Source: Ophioderma brevispina
Lineage: Eukaryota > Echinodermata > Ophiuroidea > Amphilepidida > Ophiodermatidae
Length of the DNA: 64,000 nucleotides
Reading direction: 5' to 3'
Assembly: GCA_023653785.1 (NCBI GenBank)
Contig: JAMKCH010044175.1
Span: forward strand, 50,095 to 114,094
Of this stretch, positions 12,311-24,226 are shown one piece after another. The notes under the pieces were generated by a model. It was not told where the DNA came from, did not search any database, and was given only the letters and a program-made list of their open reading frames with translations. The position numbers were made by a program, and so were the translations under genes. The first letter of the stretch is position 1. Each line of letters starts with the position of its first letter.

Positions 12311-12527
12311 ACACACACACACATATATTTCACACCTGAGTCAGCCTTCCATATTTGTTTTCAAATACCCCAATTATTATATCGTCAGATATTATTACAC
12401 CTTATCTATAAATAACTATGCCCAAATTTTTAAGAAAAAAAACCATTAATTTCAAATTTCATGATTTGACATGCTGATATACCTTTCATGTAAAGTTGTT
12501 TTGATACCAATCTAATACGTGTTTTGG
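12311..12527. other. Unassigned sequence with a short CA run
   Basis: ACACACACACACATATA at about 12311. Nothing else was recognised before the hAT-like MITE. Confidence 0.35.
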
Positions 12528-12535
12528 ACCAGTAG

Positions 12536-12824
12536 GCATGGGCGGCACCGGACTCTTTTTCTTGGGGGACAACGGGAGGCAAACTGATTTTTTTTTTTTT
12601 TGGGAGGGGGGGTGAAATTTGTGGGGGAAACAACATTTGAGATTTTGTTAACCAATTTGGTCGAAATTTGCTGATTTTTTGCAAAAATGTGGTTGATTTT
12701 TAGCCTACATGACAGATTTTCCCCTCAAAATCGGTCTTTTTTCTTCGGTGGGGGGGGGGGGGGGGACAAACTGGGGGGGGCGGAAAAAGTTTGGGGGAAA
12801 TCCCCCCCCCCCGGCGCCGCCACT
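12536..12824. mobile_element. hAT-like MITE with G/C homopolymers
   Basis: TIRs are about 15 bp: CATGGGCGGCACCGG on the left against AGTGGCGGCGCCGG (reverse complement of the right end). Flanks ACCAGTAG and CCCAGTAG match in 7 of 8 bases, consistent with the 8-bp target duplication of hAT elements. The interior is G-run rich (12605, 12752-12767, 12801-12812) and non-coding. Confidence 0.55.
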
Positions 12825-12867
12825 CCCAGTAGTCTAATTTTACATGTCCATTTCTAAATACAATGTT

Positions 12868-15800
12868 TCATAAAGAACATAAAGCAATATTTTAACGTGG
12901 TAGAAAATCTTGTTTTTACACGTATAAAATGCATCAATCAAAGTCCGTTCTTTTTCAAAGTGTCCATTAAAATTATCTCCGTAACTTTCGAATTAAGGTG
13001 TTTTTAATAAATAGCCAATGACACTTATTTTTATGTGTAACCTTGTTTAATATGTGGATTTTCGAAATGATATTTTTGGAAAAGATCATGAAAGAGGATT
13101 AATCAACACATTATATAAAGTCTGGATACATGAGATGAAATGGCACCAATTAAACAAATGTCTTCCCATTTCGAATTACCCAAGGATAGCTCATTATTAA
13201 AGTGTTTTTTTTTTTAAATAACATTAGAGTGGGCATATACAAGGGTGAAAAATGGTGCGGTTCCAAATGCATTACTTTCAGGTTTCATTTGAAGCAGCAT
13301 GTTTTTCTGAGCATTTGACAACCTCTTTCAAAAAAAATCGGTTAAAAAATGGCGTGGTGCCGGCCAAACAAACTGAATTTTAAGGGGGGGTCCCTCTATT
13401 TGTCGCGAGTTGGTCGACATTTTCATAAGAAGGGCATAACTTTATCGTTGGAAGTCATATTAATTGATTTTGGTGTCTATACCGAAGGTTTTGAGGACAA
13501 GGAATTGATTAAAAATGTCAAAGAAACTTAAAATAATTGGCACAAAACTGAATTTAGGGGGTCCCTGAAATTTGTTGAGCAGTGATCAAAATTTTCATAA
13601 AAAAGGGGCATAATTTATCATTTTATGTCATATTGAGGTGATGTTTAGTGTCTATGATCCATGTTTTGAGGTTGGGGAATTGATTTATATTTTTAAAAAT
13701 ACTTGAAACACCTTGCAACCTACTGAAATTGTTATATTTACTTAATAATTTTTCATTATTGCTCAGGCCCTAATGGTTACGTACTGTACAATGACATCCC
13801 CATTAACAGTCATCGATATCCGAAAGCAGTTTTCATTGATCAGAGTCCCGCCCAGTATAACAAATGATATTCAACAACATTTGTCTTATGTAACAGTATT
13901 TGAACTGAATAAATTACATGTATATGTACCCACAATTACATGTATGTACATGCAATAAATTCGTGCACTATACTGGATTATTTCAGCGAAACGTACTTTT
14001 AACATGTCTGCTGTACCCTTCAGTAAAATGCCTGGAGACGGCATCAATTGGTGGATGATTATCCAATACACTTACAATGTCAATATAGTCCTTTGTGCTA
14101 AGAGCTCATGAATCAATAATGTTACATGGTATATAATTTGCACGATGCTCACATTCTGGATAACTGGTCATTCAGGGTATTTCCAATGCACCCAACTTTC
14201 CAGATGCCCACTGTGAATGTCTCATCGTTTATTGTCATTATGGCAAATCCAACTACCATTTCCTGACATTGCCAACATCCCATATGACAATGCAGGGTCA
14301 TCGGTGGCACTCTGGTTCATACCATAACATTGGACGGTGTGCAGTAGAGCTTGAACTCAGTGTAGCTGAAACTTCTGATACATGGAAATTCCCATCATAG
14401 CTTCCTAGTTTGGCATGCAAGATGCTGGAGTTTTCTGATTCAGAAGTTAGGATAAAGGTGAGATTAGTTTTCAGGTCCTTGTTGTTTGTAATCTGGTTAA
14501 CTTTATAGAGATGGGAGTGGACGACTTGACATCATTTGTGGAGGTGTGCCTCCTGTAGGACACTTAAGTTCAGAGTATGTGTTCTTCAGACTTTGTCCTC
14601 AGTTGCCTTCTTTACTTGCTCTTTCTAATTTCATCCTTCTAAGTAGCAGCAGCTCTGGTGCATGAATTCAATGACGAATGTGCTTCCAACTGTTGAAGTT
14701 GGTTCCAGTGCCTCAAATTAATATTTGACATGGTATTGTGACAGTTCCCATTCTGCCACTGGCAAGATCCTCATGAAAAAGAAGTTTTGGGAATTCCAAG
14801 TAAACTAGCCTGTTTCTTTTTTCAACTATGTTGAGAAAGGGTGAGGGTTATTTTGAAAATGACCACGCTAAAATCTTTCAGCCCCAGAGGATGAATTTGC
14901 AATTTTGCATTGCCAGTTGTTTGTTTGATTTTGTCTCAGCAAGGCCTGCAAGACAATCAGTTATCAGTTAAATCCTCCAATTTCACTCTTGACACTCCCA
15001 TAGTCCAAGGTCAAACCCTTATAACTCAAGCTACTAAAATAACATATAATTTTGTTTTCGGGTACAAATAACAAGTTAAAAATATGTCAATTACCATTTT
15101 GAGTACATTGTAGAATATTGTAATTGTCTAACATTGTGAATCAACTGCTCAGCCTCAAAAAACATTGATTTAGACACAAAAACCACCTCAATATGACTTC
15201 AAATGGAGTGAAGTTGAATGCCCTTTTATGAAATTCGACCAACGCTCAACAAATTTTTAGACCCCCCTCAATCATGTTTTTTGATTATTTAATTCTTTTT
15301 GACATCTTCAATAAATTCCTTGTCCTCAAAAAACATGTGTCTAGACACCGAAAACATCCTTAAATATAACTTTCAAATTATAAAGTTATGCCCTTCTATA
15401 AAATTTCGACCCAAACGCCGACAATTTGGACCCCCAAAAAATCCATTTTTCGGCCGACACCACGCCATTTTTAACCGTTTTTTTAAAAGTGGTTGTCAAA
15501 AATGCTCAGAAAAACATGCTGCTTCAAATGAAACCTGAAAGTAGTGCATTTTTGAAACACATCCCATTTATAGCCCACAAAAAACTATTAACTGTCATTT
15601 CTTAGTTTACGTGTAACTTTTTTGAGGTAATTCTGTTACTTTCAAAACATAACTATTCAGATAAGGAACATAAAAAGAATGACATAACACGTTAAAATCT
15701 ATTATACACGGTTAAAATGCACCAACCAAAGTCTTTATTATTTCAATTGCCCAGTGATAGCTGTTCAATTACGTCACGTCAACTTTCGAATTAACGTGTT

Positions 15801-15980
15801 GTTTTCGAAATAACATGTTATTTCTAATTTTAAATGTTACTTTGAATTTAACATGTGACTTTCGAAATAACTTGATATTTCAGAAAAAAATATATGAGTC
15901 ATGAAAGACACGTTATAAAATCTGAATACACCGTACACGATACAAAATGCAGCAATCCAAAGTCTTCCTTTATTTTAAGT
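12868..15980. mobile_element. Composite inverted-repeat structure
   Basis: Inverted arms lie at about 13225-13705 and 15090-15580. TTTCATTTGAAGCAGCATG at 13285 pairs with CATGCTGCTTCAAATGAAA near 15515, and AAAATGGCGTGGTG pairs with CACCACGCCATTTTT. Each arm holds two sub-repeats of about 200 bp. Outside the arms, 12868-13140 and 15640-15980 are direct repeats of each other (TTTCGAATTAA, ATGCANCAATCAAAGTC). The 1.4-kb centre is single-copy here. The ends were not defined, so whether this is one element is uncertain. Confidence 0.5.
14298..14531 (-). pseudogene. Unidentified coding-like fragment inside the inverted repeat
   Basis: The minus strand is open for 77 codons with no methionine near the start. 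The composition is protein-like rather than low-complexity (for example KLGSYDGNFHVSEV and MLWYEPECHR). Past the stop, the same frame continues with CIVIWDVGNVRKW before the next stop. No family was recognised. It lies midway between the inverted arms at 13.2-13.7 and 15.1-15.6 kb. It could be a captured exon, a decayed transposase piece, or chance. Confidence 0.25.
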
Positions 15981-15994
15981 TGTCCAATGATACA

Positions 15995-16235
15995 GTTCTG
16001 ATACTATCCGCTAGGAAACCGAAGGACACCTTTCGAACCTAACACCTATAGATGATATCTATCGCTCCTCCAACAACCCTTCCTTGATAGCTTAGCCTCG
16101 TGCATGTAATACGAAGGTCGCCAGTTCGAATCTGGCCAAGCGCACACTTTTTTTTCAACACTCTCGTGCTCTGGCCATCTCCAGGAGAAGATTAATAAAT
16201 ATACATCCTTGTCTACCTGGAGAACTAAGTAGTTT
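15995..16235 (+). repeat. tRNA-derived SINE (dispersed copy)
   Basis: Shares the pre-tRNA segment (TCCGCTAGGAAA, CCTAACACCTATAGAT) and head with the SINEs of the 5.1-kb block. The T-arm CCAGTTCGAATCTGG lies at 16121-16135. The head is followed by TTTTTTTTCAACACT and CATCTCCAGG, the same tail as at 4979 and 10053. The D-arm is shortened. This copy shows the SINE is a separate mobile unit. Confidence 0.75.
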
Positions 16236-18333
16236 TTCATAACACATAACAATTGGAAAGTTGTTTGATATCATTTAACGAGCTATCATGGGGCAATTTG
16301 AAGTAATGAAAGACTGTTTTTATGTTGCATATCCAGATTTTATGTGTTAATAATTTTTATGCTCTTTCCTGAAATATCACGTCATTTTGAAAGCAATTGC
16401 ATGTAAAATAAGAGTGTTCCCACGACCCATATACGACCTCGTCCGTTATTCGTGCATAAAAATTCAGAAATAACCCTTTACAGTTGATTCTTCAACTCCA
16501 ACGTTTTGAGAATAAGAAAATATTGCTTGATAGAATTTCACCTATTTCCTAAGAGTTGACCATGTCCTTAAAGAGACATGAGGAGATTTCCAGAATGAAG
16601 CGCCCCCCAATTTTTTTCGAACCCGGGTTTTTTGCATATTTGGAATGCTTTCCAATGTATTAGATCACACCTGAAGTGGATAAGCTGAATACGCAGTCTT
16701 TATGTCATAATATGATGATTTAGTACTTTCTGTCGTGCACGACAGATAGTCAAAGCACGGTGTTCTATGGGGACAATTACGATAGTCAGGCAAGTTCCAA
16801 ACAAGATTTGCTGTTTTCTTTTGTACTTGTTTGTCCAATAAACCTTCAGAACGTTCTTGGTAGGTGGTCTACAATCGATCCTGTGCAATTTGAGAGAAAT
16901 TTGTATCCTAAAAAATCTCCTCCTGTCACTTTAAATTGCTTTTTTTACATGGTCATGTTTTTTAAGGTGGGACCCATTTGTGTCACATCTACCAATTTTG
17001 CCAAAAATCAACCTCTCTATAAAAATAACACTGCAGCTTAAAATGTCTTTATCAGAAGCATATGAAAGTATATATTTTCTGAAAGCTTATAAGGTGGGGC
17101 ATTCAACTACACATGATTGAAATGATTATACAGGGTGTCACATAAATTATACAGGGTGAAACAACAGACAAAGTAGTTTTAAACTCTATTTTTGTTTTTC
17201 TTTCATATTCTTATGCAGGATATTGAAATAAAAATGGAAGTGTATTTTTGTGATGTGGAAAGACAGACCTTTCAAGCAATATATTATTTGTCTGAATTAT
17301 CTCCGGCCAAATTCATTTTACAGGGTGTTCAAAAATTTGTTCTATTCGAGGTATAAAAAAACAATTTTGTGTCAAATATTTTATTATTTACCTACAGTGT
17401 TGATTTTACTGTTGGGGTATATGTTTTTGAGGTCAAAGGATCCATTTTTACAGGTTATGAACAATTTCCACCTTTCATTTTCATGAAAATGACAGTTTTT
17501 ACCAAATTCAAGGTGAGGGCGCTATTCATGTCAAAGTCCGCCATCCTTGTACATATATTATGTTTCCTAGGTACAGGATGAAATACCTATTGTACATAAA
17601 CTTTTTCTGAAAATTTCAAGGCTCAGCTCTTTTTTGTTTGACCACTGCACCATTATCATCAATTCAAAGAGTGCAATGTGTGAAATGTATAGGGAGGAAA
17701 GTGCGTTGACCCATGTTCCAATTTAATCAATTTATTGAATTCATTTGATCTTTGAATTGGCAAATAGGTCTGAAACCTTAATAATATGGATTTTACCATT
17801 TTATGCAAAATAATTCAAAATTTATGTTAATCTGCAAGTGGTTCCCATTGAAAATGTACACACCGCAACCGCATCCACCGCAACCGCATCCACCTCCACC
17901 CCTGGCTAATTAAGTTTAATGAATTGTGTGTGCTAATTGGTTGATGTTTTTTGATAGTATCACCAATAATTTTGAAGACTAATAAATTATTTATAAAATG
18001 AGCCCAAAATCATTACATTTTGTTGGAGTTTTGCAAAGGTATGACAAGAAAATGGACCACAAAACCATAAATATGTGACAAATCCACCATTTTTGGGTGC
18101 CCACATTAAAAAACACGACCACATCTCACATGAATGTTCTTATTGGACTATGCAGCTATTTCTTATAGTTTAGATGTTACGTGCTTATTTCATGTTCTAT
18201 CACAAATCTATTGTATTATGATGTTATTGGCCAAATAGTAATTACTTTCAATTTTGTAAAGCGCTTTGATCAAATGCTGATTGTATTACATTATGGATAA
18301 CATATAAAAAAATACAGCAAGTAAACTTGCGCG
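16236..18333. other. Unassigned AT-rich sequence
   Basis: Short open frames (for example 16760-17041, 17250-17486) show no recognisable motif. ACAGGGTG recurs at about 17130, 17151 and 17321. A CCGCAACCGCATCCA duplication lies at about 17868-17896. No gene is supported. Confidence 0.35.
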
Positions 18334-18932
18334 ATCCCCCTGGCAAGATGGCAGTATACACGAGGTGGTTAGTTGGCACATTTGACCTTTGACCTTGGTA
18401 TGTGACCTTTGACCTCAACAACATATGAAGGAACCCGTATTGCACCTTCGACCCAAGTTAGGTTGTAATCGGACTTCAACTTTTCAAAGACGACCAGAAA
18501 AACAAAAACTAACCAAACTGGAACATGACCTCAGTTGACCTTTGACCTTGGTCCATGACCTTTGACATCATCCACATATGAAGGAACCCCTATTGCACCT
18601 TCACCCCAAGTGTGCTTTAAATCGGACTTAAACTTTTCGAAGGAGACGCGAAAAACGAAAACCTAACCAAAACCTAACCAAACTGGAACTGGAACATGAC
18701 CTCAGATGACCTTTGACCTTAGTCCATGACCTTTGACATCATCCACATATGAAGGAACCCCTATTGCACCTTCACCCCAAGTCTGGTTTAAATCGGACTT
18801 TAACTTTTCGAAGGAGACGCGAAAAACGAAAACCTAACCAAACAGGAACACACATACATACACATACATACACATACATAAGGACATGCGCATCCTCGCA
18901 ATATCCCCCTCTGCTTTTCAAGCCAGGGGGAT
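18334..18932. mobile_element. TIR element with three DR1-bearing tandem units
   Basis: TIRs are ATCCCCCTGGC (18334) and GCCAGGGGGAT (18922-18932). Inside are three tandem units beginning near 18381, 18536 and 18707 (periods about 155 and 171). Each has TGACCTTTGACCT, ACATATGAAGGAACCC, TTGCACCTTC, ATCGGACTT and GACGCGAAAAACGAAAACC-like text. An ACACATACAT array follows at about 18849-18880. The 61-aa frame here is repeat-derived. Confidence 0.65.
18383..18719 (+). promoter_or_regulatory. Cluster of perfect DR1-type hexamer repeats
   Basis: TGACCTTTGACCT, which reads AGGTCAAAGGTCA on the minus strand, occurs at 18383-18395, 18403-18415, 18536-18548 and 18707-18719. Two AGGTCA half-sites with a 1-base spacer form the DR1 element bound by HNF4, COUP-TF and RXR-type nuclear receptors. 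Whether these copies bind anything is not shown. Confidence 0.45.
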
Positions 18933-19106
18933 AAAAATAAGAAAGTTGGTCAATACATTTGAGATTTCTTGGCCTTCAACATCTGCGTTTCAGCAGTTAA
19001 AACTAATACATAAAAAAAAAACCGGTGAGGTCCTTCATAATTGGACTTAGTCTTGGACTAAGAGTGAAACCAGGACTAAGTTCTTTGTGAATATAGGCCT
19101 TTGTAT

Positions 19107-19366
19107 TTAAAGGTCCATGGCCCGATCGCTAATAGCCTCGTCCCCAGAAGCCCCAGATTTTACCGGAAGTGGTCAACATTTTGGTATCAGAAGAAAGCTA
19201 CTATTTTTCTCATTTACCCTGTGAATTTTTTTTTTTTTTTTTTTTAGCTCTCGCATCAATACGGATTGAAATATCGGCGCGAAACTTTACAGATGAGGTT
19301 TTGGAGTGAAGGCCAATCTATCAACATTAAAACTTCTTATCCTTAAATCGGGCCATCCCCCTTTAA
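19107..19366 (+). mobile_element. TTAA-flanked MITE, full-length
   Basis: Left end TTAAAGGTCCATGGCCCGAT. The right end reverse-complements to TTAAAGGGGGATGGCCCGAT, giving TIRs of about 16 bp with TTAA at both edges. Length is 260 bp, non-coding, with a T-run at about 19229. TTAA targets are used by Kolobok and piggyBac transposons; the AAAGG start is compatible with Kolobok, which I cannot confirm. Related copies lie at 6961 and 11996. Confidence 0.7.
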
Positions 19367-19689
19367 TTATTGTTATTCATGGTTTATTAAATTCACATTC
19401 GCAGCTGAAAGCTGAATTGACGTGAACATCGCATAAACATTTAAAACACTCAAACTAATTATAATGTATAATGTTTAAACATTAAAAGTGGGACTATGGT
19501 ATGCAAGGAAAACATTTCTAGAAACATTGCAATAAATAGGTCTTTAAAACGTTATGAAAATGTTAGGAAAGATTCTCTAAAGTGAAACAAAAATAGATTA
19601 ATCATTTTCTTCATGTTTGCAAGTTTTATTGTTTGGTCAATGTATTTTATAACGTTTCTATGCCCCACATATTTTATGTGTTTATAACA

Positions 19690-20400
19690 TTCTGCCAAAT
19701 GTTTATAATAATAATAATATTAATAATAAACACATCGCAGAGAACACATCGTTTAACAAAGCATAGTACAGAAGCTATTAAAAACAAAAAAATGTACCAA
19801 ATATTAGACATCAAGAAATAAGTGTGTTTCAGCAGCCGTCTAAAGACACTGGTGGGCGGTTCTTCTCTGTTTTTTAACTGGAAGCTTTTTCCGGAGTCGT
19901 GGGCTGATCGCTTTAAATGAAATGGCACCGAATCTACACCTTGTACGAGGTATAACAAGTCTTGTTGTAGCATCAGAAGAAGACTGGAGTGTGTATCCAC
20001 TATATGCCCGAATATACAAACTGAGAGAGCTGCTGAGGTAGCTTGGAGCATGATCAAGAAGAGACTTACAGATACGTTTGACTGGCAGCCAGTGGAGAGT
20101 ATATACTCTGAAGATGTGATGAACCCTGGTCTCGATCGCATCAAAACACCAAAACGAGCAGTTTTATTTTGAAGCTTCAGAGCCTTTAAGATCAATTTCG
20201 TTGCCACCATAAAGAGCCAAAAATCCATTTTTCTTGATTCATATGCAACATATTCGGAGACATTCAGGCATTTAATTCAGATATGCAAAACTATAAGTTT
20301 ATGAAGAGCATTCACGCAGTCGTCTGGTATATCTTAGGATCAAACTCACACAAAAGTTAGGTATCATCAGCATATGAATGACAGCCAACATTATGCTTAG
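19690..20400 (-). pseudogene. Decayed CR1/L2-like LINE, 3' part of reverse transcriptase
   Basis: On the minus strand a YADD box (20363-20374, within CHSYADDT) is followed, through several frameshifts and stops, by the C-terminal region of a CR1/L2/RTE-type reverse transcriptase. Features are FDPKIY after the active site, a SPLAASQ-like match to the usual LHWLPV motif near 20100, and FRRLLKHTYF near 19830, resembling the FK..LKTHLF end. The open 184-aa minus frame at 19674-20228 covers only part of it in mixed frames. An ATT-type simple repeat at about 19709-19730 marks the 3' tail. The element is 5'-truncated and dead. Confidence 0.6.
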
Positions 20401-21151
20401 AAAATCTTCCATAAATGTTTTAATAATATTTTGATGTTAAATGGATATGTTATCTACTTGCACAATGTTTGGAATGCCTTGTATTTTGCTGTGCAAAGGC
20501 AGGCCTCATTTGCTGGAAATACCCCATGACTTTCCACGTTTAGACAACTTCTCTTGACAGCCAAAAATGCATCCACAATGTTCTTGTCATTTTTGCATAA
20601 TATTGCAAAAATGATAATGCACAGTGTTCATAATTGGAATTCAATTAAGTTAAGAGTCAATCAAAATATTTTTTTCTAAATGTAGTCCAAGCTAGCTATT
20701 GGAAAAACACTCCTCATCTTTAGTATGACATGTCATCAGGAATTCTTCAAACTTTTTACCAGTGAAGAGAGCTGTAGCAGTAGTCATTTCAAGTACGCGA
20801 TTCCATCACTCTGAAACAAAAAATACAGATCAAAGTAGAATTATAATATTTACTATCCATACAGGGACACAAAGCAAAATGTGAATTGTCCACCCCACCC
20901 CCGAAATTGTTTAGTGTTTTTTCTTCATATTCATGTTTACCATTTATAACCCTCGTCTACCCGAGCCATTTTTGTAACAACACGGTTTACCACCCCCTTG
21001 AATTTTCCTTATTGAACATCCGATTCCTGCAAATTTGGTAACACAGGATAGCACAGAGTTTCTTCTTTTTGTTACTATGACGTCATTAAATATTGTCAGG
21101 GTTGAAAATTGATATCTTGCAATTTTTACAGGCTCAAAAATATTATAGCAA
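20401..21151. other. Unassigned sequence
   Basis: AT-rich with no recognised frame or repeat partner. It lies upstream of the LINE fragment in that element's orientation and may include more decayed reverse-transcriptase sequence that I cannot read. Confidence 0.3.
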
Positions 21152-21445
21152 TTAAAAGATGACTCAGAGATTTCCTGGGGATAACGCCCTCAATTTTCTG
21201 ACAAATCGTGTTTTTTGCATATACATAAGTCTTGTCCACACACCAATCACTATGTGAAATAGCCAAGTTCAAATTTTTATATAGAAAATCGAAACCTTAT
21301 AATAAAATTCCGGATCCGGATTTTTTTGTAATACACAGTATCCTACGGTACGTTTATGCTATACATATATGCTACATCAAAACGAAAAATACAATCTCGA
21401 ACTTTGGAATTGAGCATTTTAGGTGATTATCTTTAATTCTTAGTT
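21152..21445 (+). mobile_element. TTAA-target MITE (AAAGGCTGACTC family), 3' truncated
   Basis: Starts TTAAAAGATGACTCAGAG, followed by the family body (GTGTTTTTTGCATATACATAA, CACTATGTGAAATAGC, CCGGATCCGGA). This copy is uninterrupted where units 1 and 2 carry the CCGG-type MITE, so it approximates the empty site. Confidence 0.65.
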
Positions 21446-22375
21446 GGGCTGGATTTGGCCCTCGGACCACCAGTCAAAACTTTCAGGCTTTTGTAGAACC
21501 TTAACATTTTGGGAATAATTCTGTCGTACTGTAGTTTTGGTATACCATGGGCCACAAGATAAGCACGAACTGGAACTTTTCATTTTATGGTTCACTGCCA
21601 CTAAAATGTCTCCTTCATGAGGTATGGATTTATCATCTGGAAATAAAAGAGTGTGTTAAAAAAGTATAAAAATAGGATCTAATTGTCTCTTATAATATAC
21701 ATTTCAGTCGACTATGGTATGACGTTAAAACGATATGATACTCAACAGGTTTACGTTCGTTTTAGCTTAAATTAAGAAAACAGATTTTCCGAAAATTTAC
21801 GGAAAATCTGTTAATTAGAAAACAGTAAAATAAAAAACAAAAAATGCTAATTTTTTGTAAAATATTTCAAAAAATTCCGGCAGCAAAATTTCCGGACTTT
21901 TTTTTGTTCCGTAATATTAAATATATTTTTACGTCCATATGGTGACCAAAAGTGGCCGAACAAAGTGTAACGCATGTTACTGTAACGTGTTATGACTATT
22001 TTCCAGTTTACTAAAAGTATAAGTTGAATTATTGTTATCAATCCAGCATTGAGAACTGTAGGATAATACTTGGTGACAATAGAAACAAAATTGTTGTAGA
22101 CTGGATAGATTTATGATAAACTTAAGACAACGTTTTGTATTTGTATTTTTCCCTCTCCTCTGAACGTAACGCATGTTACCGATCTTCTCATAATGGTCTC
22201 TCATTAACATGAGTTCATCTTTCATCTTTGTTTAACTTGGGGATCTAGCCTCGAGTTTTGAGTATTGAAATAATTACTAAATTTCAAATAGTGTGACAGC
22301 CAGAGAATGGAGAATCAAGAAGGACGCGCTAAAACGTAACGCGAATTCGTGGAATCGCCCGTAAGTGTTTAAGAA
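21446..22375. other. Unassigned sequence with a small hairpin
   Basis: AACAGATTTTCCG (21779-21791) and CGGAAAATCTGTT (21800-21812) form a perfect 13-bp stem with an 8-base loop. GTAACGCATGTTAC occurs at about 21968 and 22168. No gene was seen. Confidence 0.35.
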
Positions 22376-22379
22376 CCGG

Positions 22380-22544
22380 TGTGGAAGTAATTATAGTCCG
22401 GCGTACTCACAGTCCGGCTACAACGATAAGGGATAGGGCACTCAATTTTGTTGACTCTTCACGCAACATTAGTTTCACGCTTTATTCCGTTATCGTCTAT
22501 GGAGCCCGGACTATGGCTCCCGCCGGACTATAGTTGCTTTCACA
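22380..22544 (+). mobile_element. Ginger1-like MITE, array copy 1
   Basis: 165 bp, TGTGGAAGTAATTATAG...CTATAGTTGCTTTCACA, with imperfect TIRs of about 39 bp that include TATAGTCCGGCG and a second AGTCCGG. CCGG lies at 22376-22379 and 22545-22548. The termini, CCGG target and about 40-bp TIRs match those described for Ginger1 elements, whose transposase is gypsy-integrase-like. This copy is non-coding and could only be mobilised in trans. Confidence 0.75.
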
Positions 22545-22548
22545 CCGG

Positions 22549-22717
22549 TGTAGAAGTAATTATAGTCCGACGTACTCACAGTCCGGCTATGTATAACGGT
22601 AAGGAATAGGGAACTCAATTCAGTTGACTCTTCAGGCAACATTAGTTTCACGCTTTATTCCGTTATCGTCTATGGAGCCGGGTCTATGGCTCCCATCGGA
22701 CTATAGTTGCTTTCACG
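22549..22717 (+). mobile_element. Ginger1-like MITE, array copy 2
   Basis: 169 bp, TGTAGAAGTAATTATAG...TTGCTTTCACG. It shares the CCGG at 22545-22548 with copy 1 and that at 22718-22721 with copy 3. It has the same core (GTTGACTCTTC, CAACATTAGTTTCACGC). Confidence 0.75.
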
Positions 22718-22721
22718 CCGG

Positions 22722-22886
22722 TGTAGAAGTAACCATTGTCCGGCGTACTCATAGTCCGGGAACAATGGTGAACAATAGGGCAATCGATTCAGTTGACTCT
22801 TTACGCAACATTAGTTTCACGCTGTATTCTGTTATCGTCTATGGAGCCCGGACTATGGCTCCTACCGGACTATATCTGCTTTCACA
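22722..22886 (+). mobile_element. Ginger1-like MITE, array copy 3
   Basis: 165 bp, TGTAGAAGTAACCATTG...TCTGCTTTCACA, followed by CCGG at 22887-22890. The three copies lie head to tail, separated only by single CCGG tetramers. Confidence 0.75.
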
Positions 22887-22974
22887 CCGGCACTTAACTT
22901 TAAAACTAGAATTTAGCGGTTCTCGGCTTTTGCGCTCGCTATATGCAAAGCATATAAGCTGTGGGTCGCTTAAT

Positions 22975-23370
22975 AAAAAAAATAACATTTTAGTGACACA
23001 CACACATAAAAAAAAACTTAACATTTTAGTGACACACACACACATATATATATACACACACGCACAACCGAAAATAATGTGGTCCTTCCAGATATAGCTG
23101 GCGGCCCACAAAAGACAAGACATGATTACATAAAAGAAGAATGGGATTGGGGATATTTCAGCCTAAGTTTAAGGTTCTTTACAGAACCTTAAATTCGAAT
23201 AAGTGGTCTAAGTTGTACTTTTTTCTAGAGTTTGAATGCTTTCGGTTTCTTAAACTTTCGAAAACAAGTTTTTTAGTCATCTGCAAACTATAGACCGCAA
23301 TCAGAAATTACAAACACACATGCACACACGCATACAGGCACACGCACACGAACGCACACACACACACGCA
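22975..23370. repeat. CA/TA simple repeats
   Basis: The phrase AACATTTTAGTGACACACACA occurs twice (22983, 23020), followed by (TA) and (CA) runs to about 23060. A second CA-rich run lies at about 23312-23370. The opposed 94-aa and 157-aa frames here come from the repeats and the MITE array. Confidence 0.7.
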
Positions 23371-24226
23371 TAATCAACTGAAATTTTGGTAGCAAGCTCT
23401 TTTTAAATTATATATCTGTGATGATCTATTTATAAAAAATAAGGTTTTTATGAAATTCACCTGCTGTCACCTTTAAGATTGTCTTGGATTTACTAATTAA
23501 ATTTGGAGTCCCATTTTCAACCTCTGTTTTGACCCCATTTTTAGTCTGTGCATAGTAGTTGACTAGGTGTTTGAATGTGTAAATGCTAGTGCTTAATTTC
23601 TAATACTGAACATTGAGTGTCTAATTCCTAAACTCTCGTCATCAAAGCCCTAAATGTGTTTAGCTCTTTAAACATTTAGAAAAAAAAGTGTTTTAGAAGA
23701 TGTTACATTCCAAAAACAACTTTTAAAGTTTCTTTTAGTATGGGTTGGTCATAACACGCTATTCGACAAGGTGAGCAACCATACATTTTAGAATACAATT
23801 TTGAGCAAAGTTTGATTTCGAGTAAAAACATTACCATTTACTTGTCATGATAGTGTACTGTAGGCCTAATTATGGGGTGTCAAAGCTCACTGGAGGAAAT
23901 TATTGTAAATTTACATGACTGATGGTAAAATACCGTAATTTCACAGGATTTTCTTAATTTTGAACGTGAAATAGACATTATTACAGATTAATATTTGCAT
24001 CATGTCTATGTGAATTTCTAGGTAATTTAAGTTGGACTCGTATTTATTGTATAATAGGAAGACTGAGTCATGTAAACATTTGACATTTGGTGTCCACACT
24101 GCTAATGGAGACATGTGTACAGTGGTTTTCAATACACCTTCCTCTGTGTTTGTGGGTTATGACCCCACTAACACAGATTCGATCTGTGTACATCAGCCTG
24201 GCCTTTTTTTGGGGTGAAAGTATTTT
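23371..24226. other. Unassigned sequence
   Basis: AT-rich. No frame, repeat partner or structure was recognised. Confidence 0.35.

Noticed and set aside
17130..17340. Terminal repeats of a transposon at ACAGGGTG
   Set aside because: Three occurrences of an 8-mer at irregular spacing, without inverted partners or target duplications.
19674..20228. 184-aa minus-strand frame as a host membrane protein
   Set aside because: It overlaps LINE sequence that makes sense only across several frames (YADD upstream, FRRLLK near the end); the hydrophobic C-terminus is the AT-rich 3' tail.
22376..22890. CRISPR array
   Set aside because: Repeats of about 170 bp with inverted termini and no short unique spacers; the genome is eukaryotic.
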